Positions 33,101 to 47,700 of a stretch of DNA of 64,000 bases are shown here, piece by piece. The position numbers and the translations under genes were made by a program. Origin of the DNA: Psococerastis gibbosa (taxonomy: Eukaryota; Arthropoda; Insecta; Psocodea; Psocidae); NCBI GenBank assembly GCA_963971405.1, contig OZ020485.1, positions 2,294,001 through 2,358,000 on the forward strand. The letters run 5' to 3'. Within the stretch, counting starts at the first letter, position 1, and the number at the start of each line of letters is the position of its first letter. Under the pieces are notes generated by a model. It did not search any database, was not told the DNA's origin, and was given only the letters and a program-made list of their open reading frames with translations.

Positions 33101-36100
33101 AGCTCGAAGAATACGTAGTGTATTTGGGGTTATTTGACTTTTTTGGTTAGTTTATAGTATAAGCTAAGATAATAAGAGATAAAAACGTCTACTAAAAGCA
33201 ATGTGGGTGGCTGTATATATTTTTTGTCTGTTTATTCGTGTTAATACACCTAAATTGAATATTAATTATTTTTAGGGTTTTCAAAGTAAGCAGAATTACT
33301 TAAAATGACTCATCATCGTTGCTACAGATATTTCGCCAAACATTAACCAATATAGTTTTTGTTATGGCTGCAAAAAAATTAATCTGCCGAAAAACCGGAA
33401 AATAGTCATTTTTCTATTAAGTAGCGGCATTGAAATAGCCCGAAGAATGCATATTGTATATGAGCCTATTTGACCTTATAAAGTAATGTGTGATATAACC
33501 ATCGACATAACACAACATAAACCACGGAGTAAATAAAAAATTAAATCAAATGAGATATTTCCCTGACTTTTTCTTGAAATTTTGCGTTTTGGTCGAATTT
33601 TCTGGAGGAAGGGGGTTGTTGGATGTTATGTGTTTATATTTGTTTCAAACCTTTATATTTGCTGCTTATAATGAGCGAATAATTGTTGGCTTAACCTGTT
33701 TATTGCAGGCCGTATAATTTTTTGTCTATTTATTAGGGTTAATGCACCCAAATTGAATAGGAATTATTTTTACGGGTCTGAAAGTAAGACGGGTGACTTG
33801 AAACGACTCATCATTGCTATAGATACTTCGCTTAACATTTAGTAACCGTATTTGTTAGCAATTTCAGGTATTTAAGGGTGCAAAAAAAGTTAATATGCCG
33901 AGATTCGGAAAATAGTTATTATTCTATCATACGGCGGCATTGAAATAGCTGGAAGACAACGTATTGTATGTGGGGTTATTTGTCCTTCTTGGATTGCCTA
34001 TTGTATTAACTAAAATATTGTATGCCAACGACATCAACAATTGACAACATAACCCACGGAGTCAAGAAATACCAAAATTGAACTGGAGATTTCCCCGAAA
34101 TGTTCTTGATTTTTTTTTTTTTTTTTACCGAATTTCAAAGGGAAGGGGGTTGTTGAAAGTTACGTCTTTATACTCGTGTCCAACCTATGTTTATGCCGCT
34201 TATAATGAAGTTGTAACTTAAGTTGAATGCTTTTTATATATTTTTTCGTCAATATGCACCGAAATTGAATATTAATTAATTTTACGGTCTTGAAAGCAGT
34301 ATAGGTGGCTTTAATTAGCCTAACATTGCTACAGATACTATAGTATACATAAAGCAATAGTATTTGTTAGTATTCCTGGGACTTAGTGGTGAAAAAAAAT
34401 TAATATGCCGAGAAACCGGAAAATATTTATTTATCTACCACATAGCTGCATTGAAATAGCTTGAAGAATACGTATTGTATGTGGGGGTTTTTAAACTTTT
34501 TTTGATTTACTCCAGTATATGGTAAAACATCATGTGTGAAAAAAACATCTACAAAATACAACATAAGCCACGGTGAAAATAAATACCAAAATCGAACGGG
34601 AGATTCCCCCGACCTTTTCATGAAATTTTGTGTTTTGACCGAATTTTCAGGGGGAAGGGGGTCGAAAGTAGTTATATGTTTGTAATCGTTTAAAACTTGT
34701 AATTAAGCCGCTTAAAATAACCGTTGGCCTAAGTTGGATATTACAGACTGTGTAATTGTTTAACTCTTTCTTGGTCTATATACACCGAAATAGAACATTA
34801 ATTATATTATATTTTCGGTTTTGAAAGCATAATAGGTGGCCTAAATTAGCTTGACATTGCTATAGATACTATAGTTAACATCGAACTGTTTCCGTTGGTA
34901 ATTCTAGGGAAAGAAGGGTGCAAAAAAATTAATATGCCGAAAAACCGGAAAATAGCCATTTGTCTATCACTTGGCTGGAAGCTGGAAGAATACGTATTGT
35001 ATATGGGATTATTTACCTTTTTCGGATAGCCTATTATATAAGATAATAAAAGATAAAAAGTCTACTAAACTCAACATAAACCATAGAGAATGTAAACCAC
35101 CGAAAGTGGACATGAAACATGCCCTAAAAAGACACAAATATTCGCAATTTTGGGATTTTACATTGCGAAAATATGTTGATATTGTACGTTAATTACATGA
35201 ATCTGATACAGTAGTACAATGAATGATAGGTTTTATCCATATTAATTACATATTATAGATATAGGAAGCCAAATATATGCCATTTTCAACGTGAAACTTG
35301 AAGATATCCACACTGTAGCCAAAATGGTAGGCGTAAATTGGAACATTTGTTGATTTTTTGTTTACATTTGTAAACAGTATGTGAAACTGCAAATTTACTT
35401 GAAATTTACTTGAAAGCAATGTGGGTGGCTGAAATTACCTTAGCATTGCTAAAGATACTATAGTAAACATTAAGCTAGTGCTTCCGTAGATAAATCCTGG
35501 TAATTGCGGGTGCAAAAAAATTAATATGCCGAGAATACTGAAAATAGTCATTTATCTATCACTTGGCGGCATTGAAATAGCTCGAAGAATAAGTATTGTA
35601 TATGGAATTAATAACCTTTTTCGGATAGCCTATTGTCTAAGATAAGATAATAAAAGATAAAAAGTCTACTAAACGCAACATTAACCATGGAGTATGTAAA
35701 GCACCGAAAGTGGACATGAAATATGCCATCAAAATACACATATATTCGAAAATTTGGGTTCTGAAATTGGGAAAATATGTTGATAATGTACGATAATTAC
35801 ATTTAACCGGTACAGTAGTATAATGTGTGATACATTTTATCCATATAAAATTCATATCATAGAAATAGGAAGCATAACATTGGCCATTTTCAACATAAAA
35901 ACATGATGATATCCACTATGTACCCGAAATGGTAGGCCTAAATTGGATGATTTGTTGATTGTTTGTTGACATTAGTAAACAACATGCGGAACTGAAAATT
36001 TACGATACATTTTGACCACGAAAAAGAAGGTAGATTTTTCGAAATTATCAAAAACGGGAATATTTTCAGGAATTTAGTGGGAAATTTCGTGTTTGACCCG

Positions 36101-37476
36101 ATTTTACAGGGGGAGGGGGGATGATGAAAACATCCCTTGTATACGCCCCTGAAAGCATCATTCATACTGCATTCAACGACACATTAAACATCCTCGCGTA
36201 TTGAAAACTGCAGACAGTGGAATATTTGTAACTGCAGAAACGGGAGAATTCCTTGAGTTTTTATGTGTCTCGACCGAAATTTCAGGGGGAAGGGGGGAGG
36301 AGGAAGTCATTTGTTTGTATTTGTTTAAAAGCTGTATTTGTGCCGCTTATAATGAAGCAATAATTGTTGGTCTTACTTGGATATCACAGACCATATAATT
36401 TTTTAACTCTTTTATGGTCTTCATACACTAAAATTGAAAATTAATTTATTTTACGGTATTGAAAGCATTGTGGGTGGCTTAAATTACCTTAGCATTGCTA
36501 CAGGTGCAATACTAAACATTATGCAAATGCTTCCGTAGTTGAGTCCTGGTAATTGTGGGTGCAAAAAAATTAATATGCCGAGAATACGGAAAATAGTCAT
36601 TTTTCTATCACTTGGCGGCAATGAAATAACTGGAAGAATACGTAATGTATATGGGGTTATTTGACCTTTTTAGATACCATATAGTATTAGATAAGATAAT
36701 AAAAGATAAAAACGTCTACTAAACGCAACATAAACCACGGAGTATGTAAACCACCGAAAGTGGACGTGAAACATGCCTTTAAAATACACATATAATCGAA
36801 ACTTTGGGTTCTTAAATTAGAAAAATATGATGATATTGTACGTTAAGTACATGAATCTGGTACAGTAGTATAATGTGTGATACATTTTATCCATATAAAG
36901 TGCATATTGTAGAAATAGGAAGCAAAACATTGGCCATTTTTAACGTGAAACTTGAAGATATGCACACTGCAACCGAAATGGTAGGCCTAAATTGGAAGAT
37001 TTGTTGATGGTTTGTTTACATTAGTAAACAACATGCAAAACTGCAAATGTACAAAACATTTTCACCCCTAAAATAAGGGTAGATTTTTCGAAATTATCGA
37101 AAACGGGAATAATTTTGAGAATATCGCGTGAAATTACGTGTTTGACCCGATTTTAAAGGGGGAGGGGGGATGATGGAACCAACCCTTGAATACTCGGGTG
37201 CAACCCCTATTTATGGTGCCTTTAGGAACACATTAACTATTCATGTCGGTTAAAAATTGCAGGCTGTGGAATTTTTTATACCTCAGCATGCGCAGCCGGG
37301 TACACCCTTTTCCCGCATGTTGGCCTCTTGCACACCCCCCTTACATACCTAGCTGTGGGGAAAGTGGTAGACTGACAGCAAAACAGGTTACACAGTTGTA
37401 AAGAGGAAGGATAGTGGAAAGTAGCAATGTGGTTTTAAATTTTTCGATTCAATTTTTTTCCCGCGAAAATCGTCCC
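30195..37476 (+). repeat. Array unit 4 (7282 bp)
   Basis: Full-length unit with the longest poly-G tract in the array (16 G, near 30875-30890) and a short deletion of the GGCATTGAAAT landmark near 34971. Single copy of the 46-bp segment that is doubled in units 1 and 2. Confidence 0.9.
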
Positions 37477-40400
37477 CGAAAAACGCGTTTTTTCGTCGAA
37501 AATGGGCATTTTTTCGCATTTTTGCCCTTTTTCACTTTGCTAATTATCTGGAAGCCGTCAGATTTTACATAGGTATGAGACCTGGGGGGAAAGTTGGGGA
37601 AAGGTTGGCCGAATAGCGCTACGAAGCCATTTTGGCCGCAGCGGATCTCAATTTTTTTTTATCGCGTTTTCCGCAGCATAGGAAAACCAATGTAAAATGT
37701 GCACTTTTTTGGCAATTTTGCAGGGGTTGGGGAAAAATGTCATAACTGGGCCAATTTTGGCCCGATTGGGATGATTCTATTTTTCCCCCACTCGACTTGG
37801 TCCTATCTATCTTTTAAGACCATTTGTCGAGCGGCAGCTCGGGCTGCGCCCTCGCATGGATTGATCGGTGAGTGGTCGTAGGTGGGTTCTACGCCTACTT
37901 GCGCCTGCCGCGGGCGGCAGCTCGGCCTTCGGCCTCGCGGTCACTGCTCATGAGCACTGATCATGGTGGGTATCCTCATGGGTCAAATGAATCCTCGCGT
38001 CGAGAGCTTTCCAATGAGCTATCACACACGATTGTATCATGAATGGTACGGGAGTTATGAGTTAAAGAAGGAAGAAGAATTGAAAAAGGCGTGTTTGGGG
38101 GGGGGGGAGGACGGTTATTGGCTATAGTTGCCACTTTTTACTAAGAAATTACATGGGGGTGAAGATGGAACGCAGTGAAAGTTTACTTAAATACGGAGGA
38201 GAACCGTAGGAAACTCGGACCAAACGCAGCTCGGCCCTTCGGGCCTCGCCGTCACTGCTTCTGTAAATTATGTATTGTGGGGTGTCATGGATGTCAAATC
38301 AATCGTCGAGTAGAGAGCTGTCCAATGAGGCATCACACATCATGCTAACATGAATGGAACGATAGTTAAGAATTAAAGAAGGAAGAGGAATGGAAAAAAG
38401 GCGAGTTTGTGAGAGGGAAGAGGGTGGATGTTGGAAAAAATTTTAAATACTCGTTTCAAACCCTCATTTCAATTGCTTTCATGGACATGTAAGCCATTCA
38501 TGTCCATTACAAATTTTAGGCTGTGGAATTGTTTTTCATCTGTTTTTCGGTCTTATTAAACCCAATTGGATATTAATTAATTTTACAGTCATGACACCAA
38601 TACAGGTTGCTATAGAATTCTTAGCAATGCCAATGATAGTATGCCAAGCTTTCAAAAGCAGTATCCTGGGATGAAATGGTTGAAAAAATTATAATTCCGT
38701 ATGTAAAAAATATGGAAAATATCTCATTTGCTGCATTGAAACAGCACTAAGAATAGATATTGTAAAACGCGCCGATTTGATTTTTTAGATACCCTACGGT
38801 ATGAAATAAAATATTATGTCATATAAATCTACATTACACAACATAAACCACGGGTAAATAAAAATTGAAATGAAATGGGATATTTCCCCGACTTTTCCTT
38901 TAACTTTTGTGTTTGGACCAAATTTTAAGGGGCTAGGGGGTGTGCTACTTTAAACAGTTTTTGATAGCAATTCTCAGTATTTAAGGATGAAAAAAAATTG
39001 GTTGTCTCTAAGTCGGTTGTAAAGGCGGTTTACGGACGATAGTTTAACGTGACAACGCCTAAATTAACTTAAATTTAATTAACTAATTAACTTAAATGAT
39101 ATATGGCTGGAAAGGGAAAGAAACGTGAAAAAGCCCGTATAAGCCTTTAAGTAATTTTAATTTTTTATGTATAGGTAGACAATAACGCGGCCGAAAGAGG
39201 CCTTTCTTGAGGAAAATCGTGCGCACCCCCTGGCGTTTTACACCCTCAAAGCCAAAAACACTTGCTTGATTATCAAAAGGCATATCATGCCATGAAAGAG
39301 GAAGAATGGACGAAGACATGGGTATAATTTAAATTATTAAGATAGGTCTTCTACATCAAAAAATTGCTTTAAACCCGCCCACGCAATTCAAATGGGATTG
39401 CCGGAAATGCGTCACTTTGTGTTCCACTCCCGTTTTAGGGGTGAAGGTATGAATTTGAAAATATGTGTTTATACTCGTTTGAAGCCATAATTAATACTGC
39501 TTCTAATAAGACATAAAAAATTATTTTCGGTTGAAAATTGCAGGCTGTCGAATTGAATATCAATTTTTTCGTCAATATGCACCGAAATTGAATATTAATT
39601 AATTTTACGGTCTTAAAAGGAGTATTATTGGTTTTAATTAGCCTATCTTTGCTGAAAATACTATAATATACATTAAGCAATAGTATGTGTTAGTTACTCC
39701 TGGGACTTAGTTTTGAAAAAAAATTATTTTGCCGAGAAAGCGGAAAATATTCATTTATCTATCACATAGTTGCATTGAAACAGCTTGAAGCATACGTATT
39801 GCGTGTGGGGGTTTTAAAATATTTTGATTTAATACAGTACATGTTAAAGTAATTCGTGATAAAAACATGCAGCTACAAAATGCAACATAAGCCACGGAGT
39901 AAATAAATACCAATATCAAACGGGAGATTTCCCCGACCTTTTCATGAAATTTTGGGTTTTGACCGAATTTTCAGGGGGAAGGGGGTTGAAAGTAGTTATA
40001 TGTCTGCATTTGTTTAAAACCTGTATTTAAGCCGCTTATAATGAGGCAGTAACCGTGTTGCCCTAAGTTGGATATTACAGGCTGAATTATTTTTTAACTC
40101 TTTTTTCGTCTATATACACCGAAATTGAACATTTATACTTTTTACGGTTGAAAAGCAAAATAGGTGGCCTAAATTAGTTTGACACTGCTATAGATACTAT
40201 AGTTAACATTAAGCAACAGTTTCCATTTGTTATTCTAGGGAAAAAAGGGTGCAAAAATAAATTAATGTTCGAGAATACAGAAAATAGTCATTTATCTATT
40301 GAAATTGAAATAGCTCGAAGAATACGTAGTGTATTTGGGGTTATTTGACTTTTTTGGTTAGTTTATAGTATAAGCTAAGATAATAAAAGATAAAAACGTC

Positions 40401-43400
40401 TACTAAACGCAATGTGGGTGGCTGTATATATTTTTTGTCTGTTTATTCGTGTTAATACACCTAAATTGAATATTATAATATTCATAATATATAATAATAT
40501 AATTATAATTATTTTTAGGGTTTTCAAATTAAGCAGAATTACTTAAAATGACTCATCGTCGTTGCTACAGATATTTTGCCAAACATTAACCAATATAGTT
40601 TTTGTTATGGCTGCAAAAAAATTAATCTGCCGAAAAACCGGAAAATAGTCATTTTTCTATTAAGTAGCGGCATTGAAATAGCCCGAAGAATGCATATTGT
40701 ATATGGGCCTATTTGACCTTATAAAGTAATGTGTGATATAACCATCGACATAACACAACATAAACCACGGAGTAAATAAAAAATTAAATCAAATGAGATA
40801 TTTCCCTGACTTTTTCTTGAAATTTTGCGTTTTGGTCGAATTTTCTGGAGGAAGGGGGTTGATGGATGTTATGTGTTTATATTTGTTTCAAACCTTTATA
40901 TTTGCTGCTTATAATGAGCGAATAATATTTGGCTTAACCTGTTTATTGCAGGCCGTATAATTTTTTGTCTATCTATTAGGGTTAATGCACCCAAATTGAA
41001 TAGGAATTATTTTTACGGGTCTGAAAGTAAGACGGGTGACTTGAAACGACTCATCATTGCTATAGATACTTCGCTTAACATTTAGTAACCGTATTTGTTA
41101 GCAATTTCAGGTATTTAAGGGTGCAAAAAAAGTTAATATGCCGAGATTCGGAAAATAGTTATTATTCTATCATACGGCGGCATTGAAATAGCTGGAAGAC
41201 AACGTATTGTATGTGGGGTTATTTGTCCTTCTTGGATTGCCTATTGTATTAACTAAAATATTGTATGCCAACGACATCAACAATTGACAACATAACCCAC
41301 GGAGTCAAGAAATACCAAAATTGAACTGGAGATTTCCCCGAAATGTTCTTGATTTTTTTTTTTTTTTTTACCGAATTTCAAAGGGAAGGGGGTTGTTGAA
41401 AGTTACGTCTTTATACTCGTGTCCAACCTATGTTTATGCCGCTTATAATGAAGTTGTAACTTAAGTTGAATGCTTTTTATATATTTTTTCGTCAATATGC
41501 ACCGAAATTGAATATTAATTAATTTTACGGTCTTGAAAGCAGTATAGGTGGCTTTAATTAGCCTAACATTGCTACAGATACTATAGTATACATAAAGCAA
41601 TAGTATTTGTTAGTATTCCTGGGACTTAGTGGTGAAAAAAAATTAATATGCCGAGAAACCGGAAAATATTTATTTATCTACCACATAGCTGCATTGAAAT
41701 AGCTTGAAGAATACGTATTGTATGTGGGGGTTTTTAAACTTTTTTTGATTTACTCCAGTATATGGTAAAACATCATGTGTGAAAAAAACATCTACAAAAT
41801 ACAACATAAGCCACGGTGAAAATAAATACCAAAATCGAACGGGAGATTCCCCCGACCTTTTCATGAAATTTTGTGTTTTGACCGAATTTTCAGGGGGAAG
41901 GGGGTCGAAAGTAGTTATATGTTTGTAATCGTTTAAAACTTGTAATTAAGCCGCTTAAAATAACCGTTGGCCTAAGTTGGATATTACAGACTGTGTAATT
42001 GTTTAACTCTTTCTTGGTCTATATACACCGAAATAGAACATTAATTATATTATATTTTCGGTTTTGAAAGCATAATAGGTGGCCTAAATTAGCTTGACAT
42101 TGCTATAGATACTATAGTTAACATTAAACTGTTTCCGTTGGTAATTCTAGGGAAAGAAGGGTGCAAAAAAATTAATATAGCGAAAAACCGGAAAATAGCC
42201 ATTTGTCTATCACTTGGCGGCATTGAAATAGCTGGAAGAATACGTATTGTATATGGGATTATTTACCTTTTTCGGATAGCCTATTATATAAGATAATAAA
42301 AGATAAAAAGTCTACTAAACTCAACATAAACCATAGAGAATGTAAACCACCGAAAGTGGACATGAAACATGCCCTAAAAAGACACAAATATTCGCAATTT
42401 TGGGATTTTACATTGCGAAAATATGTTGATATTGTACGTTAATTACATGAATCCGATACAGTAGTATAATGAGTGATAGGTTTTATCCATATTAATTACA
42501 TATTATAGATATAGGAAGCCAAATATATGCCATTTTCAACGTGAAACTTGAAGATATCCACACTGTAGCCAAAATGGTAGGCGTAAATTGGAACATTTGT
42601 TGACTTTTTGTTTACATATGTAAACAGTATGTGAAACTGCAAATTTACTTGAAATTTACTTGAAAGCAATGTGGGTGGCTGAAATTACCTTAGCATTGCT
42701 AAAGATACTATAGTAAACATTAAGCTAGGGCTTCCGTAGGTAAATCCTGGTAATTGCGGGTGCAAAAAAATTAATATGCCGAGAATACAGAAAATAGTCA
42801 TTTATCTATCACTTGGCGGCATTGAAATAGCTCGAAGAATAAGTATTGTATATGGGATTATTAACCTTTGTCGGATAGCCTATTGTCTAAGATAAGATAA
42901 TAAAAGATAAAAAGTCTACTAAACGCAACATTAACCATGAAGTATGTAAAGCACCGAAAGTGGACATGAAACATGCCATCAAAATACACATATATTCGAA
43001 AATTTGGGTTCTTAAATTGGGAAAATATGTGGATAATGTACGATAATTACTCTAAACCGGTACAGTAATATAATGTTTGATACATCTTATTCATATAAAA
43101 TGCATATTATAGAAATAGGAAGCAAAACATAGGCCATTTTTAACATAAAAACATGATGATATCCACAATGTACCCGAAATGGTAGGCCTAAATTGGATGA
43201 TTTGTTGATTGTTTGTTGACATTAGTAAACAACATGCGAAACTGCAAATTTACGATACATTTTGACCACGAAAAAGGAAGTAGATTTTTCGAAATTATCA
43301 AAAACGGGAATATTTTCAGGAATTTAGTGGGAAAATTCGTGTTTGACCCGATTTTAGAGGGGGAGGGGGGATGATGAAAACATCCCTTGTATACGCCCTT

Positions 43401-44726
43401 GAAAGCATCATTCATACTGCATTCAACGACACATTAAAACATCCTCGCGTATTGAAAACTGCAGACAGTGGAATATTTGTAACTGCAGAAACGGGAGAAT
43501 TCCTTGAGTTTTTATGCGTCTCGACCGAAATTTCAGGGGGAAGGGGGGAGGAAGAAGTCATGTGTTTGTATTTGCTAAATAGCTGTATTTGTGCCGCTTA
43601 TAATGAAGCTATAATTGTTGGTCCTACTTGGATATTACAGAGTATATAATTTTTTAACTCTTTTATGGTCTTCATACACCTAAATTGAAAATGAATTTAT
43701 TTTACGGTATTGAAAGCATTGTGGGTGGCTTCAATTACCATAGCATTGCTACAGATACTTAATTAAACATTATGCAAATGCTTCCGTAGTTAAGTCCTGG
43801 TAATTGTGGGTGCAAAAAAATTAATATGCCGAGAATAAGGAAAATAGTCATTTTTCTATCACTTGGCGGCATTGAAATAGCTGGAAGAATACGTAATGTA
43901 TATAGGGTTATTTGACCTTTTTGGATACCATATAGTATAAGATAAGATAGTAAAAGATAAAAACGTCCACTGAACGCAACATGATCCATGGAGTATGTAA
44001 AGCACCGAAAGTGGACATGAAACATGCCATTATAATACACATATATTCGAAAATTTGGGTTCGTAAATTGGGAAAATATGATGATATCGTACTTTAAGTA
44101 CATTAAACCGGTACAGTAGTATAATGTGTGATACATTTTATCCATATAAAATTCATATCATAGAAATAGGAAGCAAAACATGGGCTATTTTTAACGTGAA
44201 ACTTGAAAGTATCCACACTGTAGCCGAAATGCTAGACTTAAATTGTATGATTTGTTGATAACTTGTTTACATTAGTAAACAACATGCGAAACTACAAATT
44301 TACAAAACATTTTCACCCCTAAAATAAGGGTAGATTTTTCGAAATTATCGAAAACGGGAATATTTTTGAGAATATCGCGTGAAATTTCGTGTTTGACCCG
44401 ATTTTAAAGGGGGAGGGGGGATGATGGAACCACCCCTTGTACACTCGGGTGCAACCCCTATTTATAGTGCCTTTAGCGACCCCTTAACTATTCATGTCGG
44501 TTAAAAATTGCAGGCTGTGGAATTTTTTATCTCAAAGCATGCACGGCAGGGTATACCCTTTTCCCGCATGTTGGCCTCTTGCACACCCCCCTTACATACC
44601 TAGCTGTGGGGAAACTGGTGGACTGACAGCAAATAGGTTACACAGTTGAGAAGAGCAAGGATAGTGGAAAGTAGCAAAGTGGTTTTAAATTTTTTGAATC
44701 AATTTTTTTCCCGCGAAAATCGTCCC
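37477..44726 (+). repeat. Array unit 5 (7250 bp)
   Basis: Full-length unit. Its head module lacks the segment from TATTAAGTTATAACAAG to the GGGGCCC hairpin (near 37890), so the hairpin cluster is shortened. It has a private AT-rich palindromic insertion near 40472-40510. Markers such as AAAACGCGCCGATT (38766) and CTTCTAATAAGAC are shared only with the first part of unit 7. Confidence 0.9.
40472..40510 (+). repeat. AT-rich palindromic insertion private to unit 5
   Basis: Where other units read AATTGAATATTAATTATTTTTAGGG, unit 5 has about 39 extra bases of TAATATTCATAATATATAATAATATAATTA-like text with inverted symmetry (two ATAATAT arms). It may be slippage or a fold-back repair product. Confidence 0.6.
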
Positions 44727-47700
44727 CGAAAAACGTGTTTTTTCGTCGAAAATGGGCATTTTTTCGCATTTTTGCCCTTTTTCACTTTGCTAATTATCTG
44801 GAAGCCGTCAGATTTTACATAGGTATGAGACCTGGGGGGAAAGTTGGGGAAAGGTTGGCCGAATAGCGCTACGAAGCCATTTTGGCCGCAGCGGATCTCA
44901 ATTTTTTTTTATCGCGTTTTCCGCAGCATAGGAAAACCAATGTAAAATGTGCACTTTTTTTGGCAATTTTGCAGGGGTTGGGGAAAAATGTCATAACTGG
45001 GCCAATTTTGGCCCGATTGGGATGATTCTATTTTTCCCCCACTCGACTTGGTCCTATCTATCTTTTAAGACCATTTGTCGAGCGGCAGCTCGGGCTGCGC
45101 CCTCGCATGGATTGATCGGTGAGTGGTCGTAGGTGGGTTCTATTAAGTTATAACAAGTGTCCCCGCCACAGGGGCCCTACGGGCCCCACATGGCTCCTAC
45201 ACTTGCGCCTGCCGCGGGCGGCAGCTCGGCCTTCGGCCTCGCGGTCACTGCTCATGGGCACTGATCATGGTGGGTATCGTCATGGGTGTCAAATGAATCC
45301 TCGCGTCGAGAGCTTTTCAATGAGGTATCACACACGATTGTAGCATGAATGGTACGGGAGTTTGAGTTAAAGAAGGAAGAAGAAGAATTGAAAAAGGCGT
45401 GTTTCGGGGGTAGGGGGGGGGGGAGGACGGTTATTGGCTATAGTTGCCACTTTTTACTAAGAAATTACATGGGGGTGATGGAAAGATGGAACGCAGTGAA
45501 AGTTTACTTAAATACGGAAGAGAACCGTAGGAAACTCGGACCAAACGCAGCTCGGCCCTTCGGGCCTCGCCGTCACTGCTTCTGTAAATTATGTATTGTG
45601 GTGGGTGTCATGGATGTCAAATCAATCGTCGAGTAGAGAGCTGTCCAAAGAGGCATCACACATCATGCTAACATGAATGGAGCGATAGTTAAGAATTAAA
45701 GGAGGAAGAGGAATGGAAAAAAGGCGAGTTTGTGAGAGGGAAGAGGGTGGATGTTGGAAAAAATTTTAAATACTCGTTTCAAACCCTCATTTCAATTGCT
45801 TTTATGGACATGTAAGCCATTCATGTCCATTACAAATTTTAGGCTGTGGAATTGTTTTTCTTCTGTTTTTCGGTCTTATTACACCTAATTGGATATTAAT
45901 TAATTTTACAGTCATGGCACCAATACAGGTTGCTGTAGAATTCTTAGCAATGCCAATGATAGTATGTCAAGCTTTCAAAAGCAGTATCCTGGGATGAAAT
46001 GGTTGAAAAAATTATAATACCGTATGTAAAAAATATGGAAAATATCTCAATTGCTGCATTGAAACAGCACTAAGAATAGATATTATAAAATGGGCCGATT
46101 TGATTTTTTAGATACCCTACGGTATGAAATAAAATATTATGTCATATAAATCTACATAACACAACATAAACCACGGGTAAATAAAAATTGAAATGAAATG
46201 GCATATTTCCCCCACTTTTCCTAACTTTTGTGTTTGGACCAAATTGTAAGGGGTTAGGGGGTGTGCTATTTGGAACAGTTTTTGATCGCAATTCTCGGTA
46301 TTTAAGAATGAAAAAAATTGGTTGTCTCTAAGTCGGTTGTAAAGGCGGTTTACGGACGATAGTTTAACGTGACAACGCCTAAATTAACTTAAATTTAATT
46401 AACTAATTAACTTAAATGATATATGGCTGGAAAGAGAAAGAAACGTGGAAAAGCCCGTATAAGCCTTTAAGTAATTTTAATTTTTTATATATAGGTAGAC
46501 AATAACGCGGCCGAAAGAGGCCTTTTTTGAGGAAAATCGTGCGCACCCCCTGGCATTTTACACCCTGAAAGCCAAAAACACTTGCTTGATTATCAAAAGA
46601 CATATCATGCCATGAAAGAGGAAGATTGGACGAAGACATGGGTATAATTTAAATTATTAAGATAGGTCTTCCACATCAAAAAATTGCTTTAAACCCGTCC
46701 ACGCAATTCAAATGGGATTGCCGGAAATGCGTCACTTTGTGTTCCACTCCCATTTTAGGGGTGAAGGTATGAATTTGAAAATATGTGTTTATACTCGTTT
46801 GAAGCCATAATTAATACTACTTCTAATGAGACATAAAAAATTAATTTCGGTTGAAAATTGCAGGCTGTGGAATTGAATATCAATTTTTTCGTCAATATGC
46901 ACCGAAATTGAATATTAATTAATTTTACGGTCTTGAAAGGAGTATTCTTGGTTTTAATTAGCCTATCTTTGCTGAAAATACTATAATATACATTAAGCAA
47001 TAGTATGTGTTAGTTACTCCTGGGACGTAGTGGTGAAAAAAAATTATTTTGCCGAGAAAGCGGAAAATATTCATTTATCTATCACATAGCTGCATTGAAA
47101 CAGCTTGAAGCATACGTATTGTGTGTGGGGGTTTTTAAAATATTTTGATTTAATACAGTACATGTTAAAGTAATTCGTGATAAAAACATGCAGCTACAAA
47201 ATGCAACATAAGCCAAGGAGTAAATAAATACCAAAATCAAACGGAAGATTTCCCCGACCTTTTCATGAAATTTTGTGTTTTGACCGAATTTTCAAGGGGA
47301 AGGGGGTTGAAAGTAGTTATATGTCTGCATTTGTTTAAAACCTGTATTTAAGCCGCTTATAATGAGGCAGTAACCGTGTTGCCCAAAGTTGGATATTACA
47401 GGCTGAATCATTTTTTAACTCTTTTTTCGTCTATATACACCAAAATTGAACATTAATACTTTTTACGGTTGAAAAGCAAAATAGGTGGCCTAAATTAGTT
47501 TGACATTGCTATAGTTAACATTAAGCAACAGTTTCCGTTGGTTATTCTAGGGAAAAAAGGGTGCAAAAAAAAATTAATGTTCGAGAATACAGAAAATAGT
47601 CATTTATCTATTGAAATTGAAATAGCTCGAAGAATACGTAGTGTATTAGGGGTTATTTGACTTTTTTGGTTAGCTTATAGTATAAGCTAAGATAATAAAA

